Positions 58,137 to 64,000 of a stretch of 64,000 nt of DNA are shown here, in pieces. The DNA comes from Apium graveolens (taxonomy: Eukaryota; Streptophyta; Magnoliopsida; Apiales; Apiaceae), in assembly GCF_009905375.1 (NCBI RefSeq), contig NC_133653.1, positions 59,133,567 to 59,197,566 on the forward strand. Reading direction: 5' to 3'. The first letter of the stretch is position 1; each line of letters begins with the position of its first letter. The notes under the pieces were generated by a model. It was not told where the DNA came from and did no database searches. It saw only the letters and a list, made by a program, of their open reading frames with translations. The position numbers and the translations under genes are program-made.

Positions 58137-59176
58137 TGTTGTGTATATGTTGTGAACTTAATGATTTCATTGACAAAACACCTTGGTAGATTTTACTTAG
58201 TGAATATTGGAGCACTCGACGGATAAGGATTATAGTCCCGATGGATGACTCTATATAATCCTGGCGGATGATGATTTATTATCCGTTGAGTGAGTAGCTT
58301 ATGCGACAATAAGTCTGTAGCACATTTCTGCATACACCATTGTTTAGATTCTGTAAGTAGTACTCAAGTCATGTTGACTTTATCTAGATATGCAGAATAG
58401 GTTGATTAATTGTACATAGATGATGTCTTGTAATCCTGCATAAATGAAATGAAGTCAAGTGCCAGATTGATACCCGACGGATAAACAACAATGTCATTCG
58501 ACGGATGATCAATTAGATAACTCGACGGATGATCATGAACCCGGCGGATAAAGAATTCAAACATCTATTGACAGTGACAACACAGTCATATGCGTCGAGT
58601 GTATGCAAATGGTGTGGAAGCCTAATCAACTGGGTTTTAGAGAACAACGAAGCATTGCCATTTCCTTGCTATTATGAAGATATTCAAAGATGCTGAAATA
58701 GAGTAATGAAGTAGCATAGTATTAGACTTGATAGTTTTTTTCTTATTATTTTGTCTTATTACTTTGTAATCTTGGTGATATATAAACCAAGAAGCAGCAA
58801 ATAGATTAACTAACTAAGCAACCAAGAGAGAAACATTTATAAGCTGTATTCTTAGCATTTCTCTGCATTCTTAGTTGTTGCACATATGTAAGCAGCTGTG
58901 AGCATTTTGCTACACAGAGTTCTCTCGATATATATTATATATCTCTGGTGGATACATTCAAATCCACCAGAAAGTTTTTAAAGACTTGTGTTTTTAATTA
59001 CTTGTATTTTGATTCTTTTGAAGTTATTATTCCGCACTCTGCAAATCAGTTCACACTGATATATATATATATATATATATATATTTAAGTTAAAACAATT
59101 TTATTTAAGAAAAAGTTTCAAGAATTCCATTCAACCCCGCTTCTGTAATTCTTGTTGAATTGTTAAGGGACTAACA
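58137..59176 (+). repeat. 3' LTR of element F
   Basis: 1,040 bp, TGTTGTGTAT ... GGGACTAACA. It pairs with 46011-47065, with scattered substitutions and a shorter (AT)n run; enough difference to date the insertion by alignment. CGACGGAT words and variants at 58215-58300 and 58470-58550, TATA stem-loop 58771-58791. Confidence 0.9.
58771..58791 (+). promoter_or_regulatory. TATA box in the loop of a 6-bp stem, 3' LTR of element F
   Basis: CTTGGT (58771-58776), loop GATATATAA, ACCAAG (58786-58791), identical to the 5' LTR. Confidence 0.7.
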
Positions 59177-59181
59177 ACTAT

Positions 59182-59277
59182 AATTGATTATCTGTCGGGT
59201 GCTACAAAATTCACTAAGTTAAATCTACTAAGGTGTTTTGTTTAGCTTATCATCAAGTACACAACATATTTCTAACA
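59182..59277 (-). repeat. 5' LTR of element E, outer piece
   Basis: It continues the LTR broken at 46010 and matches the end of the partner LTR (about 29776-29875), ending TTCTAACA at 59277 beside the GACTG duplication. Element F and its duplication separate the pieces. Confidence 0.9.
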
Positions 59278-59978
59278 GACTGCATAAAGTTTATGGACAA
59301 TATTTTGATGAGGTTCGGGATCCCAAGAGTTCTAGTATTAGATAATGGGCCACATTTCGTCGGATCAGAATTCAAGTTCTACCTCCAAGAGCGAGGGATC
59401 AAGCACAAAAAGTCATCAGTAGCATATCCCCAAGGAAATGGTCAAGTAGAAGTCACAAAGAGAATCCTGCTCTGAGGCATTGAAAAGAGACTTAAAGAAA
59501 GTAAGAGCAAATGGAAGAAGAACTGCCAAGCATATTATGGTCCTATAGAACAATCCCCCGGACAAGCACATGAGAAACTTCATTCAAGGTAGCATATGGT
59601 ACAGAAGCAATGCTACCCATCGAGGTAGGATCACCTTCCCATAGAGCGATAAACTTCTATGAAATAGCTAATGAAGAAGGACTCAAAACATATATGGAGC
59701 TAATTGATGAAGTCCTGGACCAAGCTGTAGCAAGGATGGAGAAATATAAGGAGAAGACAAAAGAACACTTCGGTAAAAAATCTAAAGTCAAAAACTTTCA
59801 AGTTGGAGACCTGGTCCTTCGGGACATAGAAGCCTCAGATCCTACCAAAACTGAAAAGCTAATGCCCAAATGGGAAGGACCATATAAGTTCAAGGAAGTC
59901 CTAAGGCCAGGAACCTACAAAGTTATGAACATGGATGACTCTGAAGTTCCCAATACCTGGAATGGACTACGGCTATAA
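59278..59978 (+). pseudogene. pol: Element A integrase, catalytic core end and C-terminal domain
   Basis: It resumes with DCIKFMDNILMRFGIPRVLV, second catalytic D at 59341 (DNGPHF) and E at 59449 (NGQVEV), 35 residues between them. A TGA at 59473 and a frameshift between about 59480 and 59600 follow. From 59610 the C-terminal domain is open: VGDLVLRDIE, then the GPY/F box KWEGPYKFKEV at about 59867-59900, and the end at 59978. There is no chromodomain, which fits Tat elements. Confidence 0.85.
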
Positions 59979-60124
59979 AAATACTACTAGTAGCAAGGAG
60001 AAAAAGCAACCTCAGCAACCAAACACTTGTAGCCTATGGCAAGCAAACTCTTTATTACTCTACATTTTGTATTAAGCAAATTTCAAATCAATGAAAAGTG
60101 TATTTTCAATTACCAATTAATTAA

Positions 60125-60800
60125 AATCAACCTTAGTCCTAGTCAATATTGAATCCGGACTAGCCACATATCTTACTTAGAATTATTTTTCTAAGTAAAA
60201 GCAACCTTAGTCCTGGTCAATGTTGAATCCGGACTGGCCACCTATTTTACTTAGAATTATTTTTTTAAGTAAAAGAAATCTTAGTCCTAATCAATATTTA
60301 ATCCGAAGTAACCACCTATCTTACTTAGAATTAGTTTTCTAAGTAAAAGCAACCTCATTCCTAGTCAATGTTGAATCCATACTAGCCACCTATTTTACTT
60401 AAAATTATTTTTCTAAGTAAAGGAAATCTTAGTCCTGGTCAATATTCAATCTGGACTAGCCACCTATCTTACTTAGAATTATTTTTCTTAGTAAAAGAAA
60501 CATTAGTCTTGGTCAATCTTGAATCCGGACTAGCCACATATTTTACTTAGAATTATTCTTCTAAGTAAAAGCAACATTAGTCCTGGTCAATCTTAAAGCC
60601 GGACTAACCAACCATCTTTACTTATAATTATTCTTTCCTAAGTAAAAGCAACCTAGATCTGGGCGAACTTTGGACCCGGACAAGATAACCATTTTACTTA
60701 GAATCATTTCTCTAAGTAAAAATAACCTAAGTTCGGGCTCAACTATGAACTCAAACTAGCAATATTACTTAGACTATTTTTCTAAAAAGAGCCATCACTA
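60125..60800. repeat. Tandem array, about nine 74-bp units, each with a hairpin
   Basis: Units start near 60131, 60205, 60279, 60352, 60427, 60501, 60575, 60648 and 60724. Each has the word AATCCGGACT and the inverted pair TTACTTAGAA/TTCTAAGTAA with a 6-base loop. The first units are most alike; later ones drift. It lies between integrase and the antisense gene. Retand elements of the Tat lineage are known to carry tandem repeats in this region. Confidence 0.85.
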
Positions 60801-61057
60801 TCTACTTAGAATATTCTCCAAGAAAAATCAAACCATCAGAACATATAAGCAACAAAATCAAGTTAAAGCAGCAGCCGGGACAATATATGTCCGGACAAAT
60901 CCAAAGTTACAACAGATTAACCAAGTCAAAAAAAGTATCTCAGAATTATAATTCAGCCAGAATAAAGAATATAAATTTCCGGCTCCGGAGCATTCTCGGG
61001 AAGGAAGCTCGGACAAGGGCCATCAAATTACTCCGGCTCACCAAGCCCGGCTTCGAT

Positions 61058-63201
61058 GTTCTACTTCGCCTTTATAAACTCTTCGCAAAAGCTGCCGAAG
61101 TCAGCCTTGGGATCCGTTTTTATATGCCTCTCAGCAACAATCCAACAATGCGCAATCTTCGGAGCGCCAGCATTTGCGAGAGCCTTGTCATACTCATCTG
61201 ACTTCTTGAAAGCTTCAATAACCTCAGACTCCGGCCTTACAGCTGAAATCTTCCTCTGAAGCTCAGCCAGTTCGGACTTAAGGTCAGTAGCTTCTTTTTC
61301 AGCATTTTCGGCCCGGACTGTCATATCATTAAGATGATTGTTCAATCTGGAAAAAAACGTGTCCACAGAAATTTGGTCCTTCAAAACAACAAGCTATGTA
61401 TCCTTCTTAGCAATAGTGTCCCGGGCATGCTTCAGTTCATTATATGAAATAGCAGCAGCTCTGACCATGTAACCACCAAGCTATAAAAAAGAAAATATAT
61501 ATCACAGAAAGATTCTAAGGCAAAAATAGAAGAAACAGAGGAAGTACGAAAATATTATATACCTGGCCCCACACACGGGTACACTCTTTCATAGTGGCAT
61601 CGAATCCGGATTCGTTCATATCCTTCCACTCAGCCTGAGACGGGATATCGGCCATAAAGCGAGCAACTCTTTCATCCAGCCCCAGACCACTCCTAGCCAG
61701 GCGCTCCTCTTCCAGTCCCTTCCCCTTGTCCTTCCCGGACTCAATACAAAAAAGAACTTGAGACTTTTCATTCTGGGGAGGCTTCGACCAAAAAGTATGG
61801 AGCCTTTTCCTCCTTCGGACAACATCAACATCGGGCACATCTCCCAATGGTTCAATCTCTTCGAGATTATCAAACTCATCACCATCCTCAACATCAGCAA
61901 CCTTGTCCGGATGCCTCTCTTGCTCACCAGACTCCGGCCTCGAAATCGCGTTGCTCTGAGAACCTTCCTCCGGGGGAGGATTAGATCCGGACCCGGCGAT
62001 AGACGCCTTCTTCCTTAGCTTGAACATAGTTCCCAACCCTTTCAAAGCATCACTGTAAGTCAAAGAAGACATGTCCGGGTTATAGTAAGGAAAACCTGTC
62101 AAAACATAAACAAACACAAAAATTAGCCCAAGTACTTTGAAAAAAAACAAAAAACAGGTACCAAAAACAACAAAGTCCGGGTACTTTGTAATCCGGACTA
62201 CAAGGAAAATACCTATAGCCTAGACCGTTCATAGTCTTATGATTCATAAACGTATCGCGGGTCAGTTGGAGCCCGAGACACTCACAAAAGGAAAAAAATG
62301 AGCGAGGAAACCTAGTCCGGACTCTATCAAGTGCTACATGGGGAAGATAGTGCATATCCAAACCCCTCAAGAAAATCAATTCCTCGTTCAAATGCTTTAG
62401 AGATGACGGTTGGATAACAGGTCTATAAGCAGAACCATATCCACACTCAGCAGCCCGAAATTGTAACTCGTACAACGGTGCCTAGCTGGACTTAACCAAA
62501 CTGAAGATATGGTGCCAGAGCCTAAACGTGGGCTAAACCTTAAACTTATTGCAATAAGCAATAAACCAACTCATCCACTTAATCCCATTAGGAGTTATTT
62601 GCTTAAGAGAAAACTTGTATTCATATTTACATAAGTGCTTACGAAAAAGGTGCCAGTGCGGATTCTGCCCGGACCTAAGATGGTCCTGCCAGACTGGTAC
62701 AAATCTATTAGCCGGTCTATGATAGATCTTCTCTCCGGGCTGGGGCCATCTCCACTCAATCCAGGGATCTAACTGAAAGGCAGCCCGAATAGACGGATCT
62801 TGGGCCGAGTGTTCTAAAGCAGCATACTCGTCCTTCAACATATATGGCTCCTTAGCAACTATGGTACCAACAAATTTCCAATCAAACTAAGCTTCATCAT
62901 AAGGCCCCGGACCAGCATTCGGCTGCCTAGCGTATACGAACCTGATACTTCCATAGTACCAACTATTCTCTATCTCCTCACTCTTGGTGATAAAATAATT
63001 CGGGACTTCCACCCAAAGCCCCTCTGGAGTACATGGAACCTTCCTAGGGGATATCTAACCAATTGTCAACTTGGTACTGGCATTGGCATCCGAAGTAGAT
63101 GCTTTCTTACCCATCTCAATCCAGTCAGAGTAAGAATCAGAGTTAGAAGGTCCTGGGTAGCAGGAGATGTAGAATTTGGCATGAGCTTTAGTCCGGACCA
63201 T
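61058..63201 (-). pseudogene. Antisense gene of element A (three predicted exons)
   Basis: Read on the minus strand. Exon 1 63201-62226: MVRTKAHAKFYISCYPG, then WIEWRWPQPGEKIYHRPANR, QITPNGIKWMSWFIAYCNKF and LYELQFRAAECGYGS; one phase with four TAG stops near 63051, 62886, 62530 and 62480. Exon 2 62095-61563: FPYYNPDMSSLTYSDALKG, acidic middle, ending EWKDMNESGFDATMKECTRV. Exon 3 61480-61058: LGGYMVRAAAISYNELKHAR, then a coiled-coil-like stretch; one TAG near 61397; stop at 61058. Introns: 130 and 82 bases, GT...AG, each joining phases. An antisense ORF here is known in Grande/Retand-type elements; the TPN..F motif resembles the Pfam 'putative gypsy type transposon' domain. Function unknown. 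Confidence 0.65.
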
Positions 63202-64000
63202 ATACCTAAAACAAATAAGATTGGTTAGTCTAAATCCATACAAATTCTTTATCTTATATCCTATAATGGTCCGGACTACCCTACATTCAAATTAATTAAG
63301 TTACGAGCAACCAGTTAGGGGACGTAGATCTCTAGGAACAAACTACTCCCAACCCCCGAAAAACACAATCAGCTAAAATTTAGCAAAAGAGTCCGGACTA
63401 CGCTTACCCTATGCACACAGAATTCAAATCCAACAACAAACACTAGTCTGGACTCAACTAAAACCACAAAAAAACAAAGGAAAGCCAAACACAAAACAAT
63501 AAGTCCGGACTAAGCACTATAGTCTGGACTAAGATACAAAATCCTTATACCCAGAGACATCATGAACAAAAATCAAACACCAAAAGTTATACAGAACATA
63601 TATATCTACACATATTCAAAGCCATGAACATAAAAACACAATCATAATATGAAACCAAAATGCCGAAAGCAGAGCAAACAATAGTATCTCTCGATACAAA
63701 TACAAGGAAAAAAGCACAAGAAAGAAAGAGCTTACAAGTATAGAGAATACGGAGAGATTGTTGACGACCTCGCAAAGCTGACAAATCATCGAGATCTACT
63801 ATTATAAACGCCGAAAATAACAATAAAATAAAAAACAAGAGAGAGACGAATGGAAGAGAAGTAAAAAATAAAATAGCAGAGGGGGGGAAGCCTTTATAGG
63901 TTCAGTGAATTCCAAGAGGCCTGCCACGTGGCCAAATTTGGACCGCAGATCATTACCAATTCAGGCACAGCAAATAAGACAGACAATTATTACAACACGT
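63202..64000 (-). promoter_or_regulatory. Promoter and leader of the antisense gene; rest of element A 3' region
   Basis: On the minus strand TATAAAG at 63898-63892 and, 26 bases further upstream, a G-box CCACGTGG (63924-63931). A possible leader intron runs from GTAAG at 63735 to TTTTAG at 63206, just before the ATG at 63201. Several TCCGGACT words lie at 63191-63535. No other coding sequence is seen, and the 3' LTR of element A is not reached. Confidence 0.45.

Larger units (their letters stand above)
46011..59176 (+). mobile_element. Element F: complete-length Sirevirus-like copia element inside the LTR of element E
   Basis: 13.2 kb, both LTRs present (46011-47065 and 58137-59176), tRNA-Met primer site, gag, pol, third ORF, polypurine tract. 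Target duplication ACTAT at 46006-46010 and 59177-59181. It is a relative of E (gag and pol proteins nearly colinear), lying in opposite orientation. The 5' LTR starts TATTG where the 3' LTR has TGTTG, so one terminal base is mutated. Gag has one stop and one frameshift, pol four stops, third ORF several stops and one frameshift; it is the best preserved element of the window. Confidence 0.92.
28804..59277 (-). mobile_element. Element E: Sirevirus-like copia element in the integrase of element A
   Basis: It reads on the minus strand. 3' LTR 28804-29875, polypurine tract, third ORF, pol, gag, tRNA-Met-type primer site (45045-45057), then the 5' LTR in two pieces (45060-46010 and 59182-59277) because element F landed in it. 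Perfect 5-bp target duplications GACTG at 28799-28803 and 59278-59282 prove a single insertion event. Solo LTR G adds 4.0 kb within pol. Without F and G the element is about 13.3 kb. Gag, pol and third ORF all carry stops and frameshifts. Confidence 0.9.
1290..64000 (+). mobile_element. Element A: Tat-type Ty3/gypsy retrotransposon, split by two nested insertion stacks
   Basis: Parts in order: 5' LTR (about 1290-1816), primer-binding site, gag start (2298-2681), gag/protease/RT/two RNase H regions/integrase start (about 24380-28803), integrase end (59278-59978), 74-bp tandem array (60125-60800) and an antisense gene (63201-61058, - strand). The 3' LTR is not reached. Two RNase H-like regions before integrase, no chromodomain, an antisense ORF and a 3' tandem array are known features of the Tat lineage (Ogre, Retand, Grande). 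Without insertions the visible part is about 12 kb. All coding parts carry stops or frameshifts, so it is inactive. It is the oldest insertion, since all others lie in it. The left end is uncertain by tens of bases. Confidence 0.75.

Noticed and set aside
60125..60800. CRISPR-like array
   Set aside because: The units are adjacent 74-bp tandem copies without spacers, in plant retroelement DNA.
62096..62225. Alternative donor AG/GTATTT at 62212 for the first intron of the antisense gene
   Set aside because: It is a better-looking donor but gives the wrong phase for exon 2; the donor at 62225 joins the phases.

Overview
The window is repeat-rich nuclear DNA of a flowering plant, probably a eudicot; the species cannot be named from it. 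I find no host gene. Almost every base belongs to LTR retrotransposons nested in one another, all broken by stop codons, frameshifts or deletions. I call them A to G.

Layout. Element A is a Ty3/gypsy element of the Tat type (+ strand). Its 5' LTR ends at 1816, its gag starts at 2298, pol runs about 25.5-28.8 kb, the end of its integrase is at 59.3-60.0 kb, and a spliced antisense gene lies at 63.2-61.06 kb. Its 3' LTR is beyond the window. Two stacks of insertions split A. (1) At 2682 an Athila-like gypsy element B (- strand, LTRs 2682-3865 and 22888 to about 24373) sits in gag. Inside B lies copia element C (15575-22023, +), and inside C lies copia element D (3866-15574, +). The left ends of C and D, and most of B, are missing at one deletion junction at 3865/3866. 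(2) At 28804 copia element E (28804-59277, - strand) sits in the integrase of A, with a perfect 5-bp duplication GACTG. E carries a 4.0-kb solo LTR G (36002-40019, duplication TTTAG) in its pol. A full-length sister element F (46011-59176, +, duplication ACTAT) lies inside its 5' LTR. E and F are head to head.

Gene content. Copia elements C to F are Sirevirus-like (SIRE/Maximus type). D, E and F have gag with two zinc knuckles and a pol. All four have a long third ORF between pol and the 3' LTR. C and D also have a small mini-gene (about 89 codons) with its own TATA box and a conserved 3' hairpin.

Most interesting signals. (a) The LTR TATA box of all four copia elements lies in the loop of an exact 6-bp stem / 9-nt loop. 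The stem sequence differs between families but still pairs. (b) Each family is peppered with its own roughly 10-bp motif in both orientations, in LTRs, spacers and coding linkers. (c) An identical internal polypurine tract lies inside the third ORF of all four copia elements. (d) The C/D mini-gene. (e) A candidate intron in the third ORF of C, and a spliced antisense gene with its own promoter in A. Homology and lineage names come from motifs read by eye; no database search was made.
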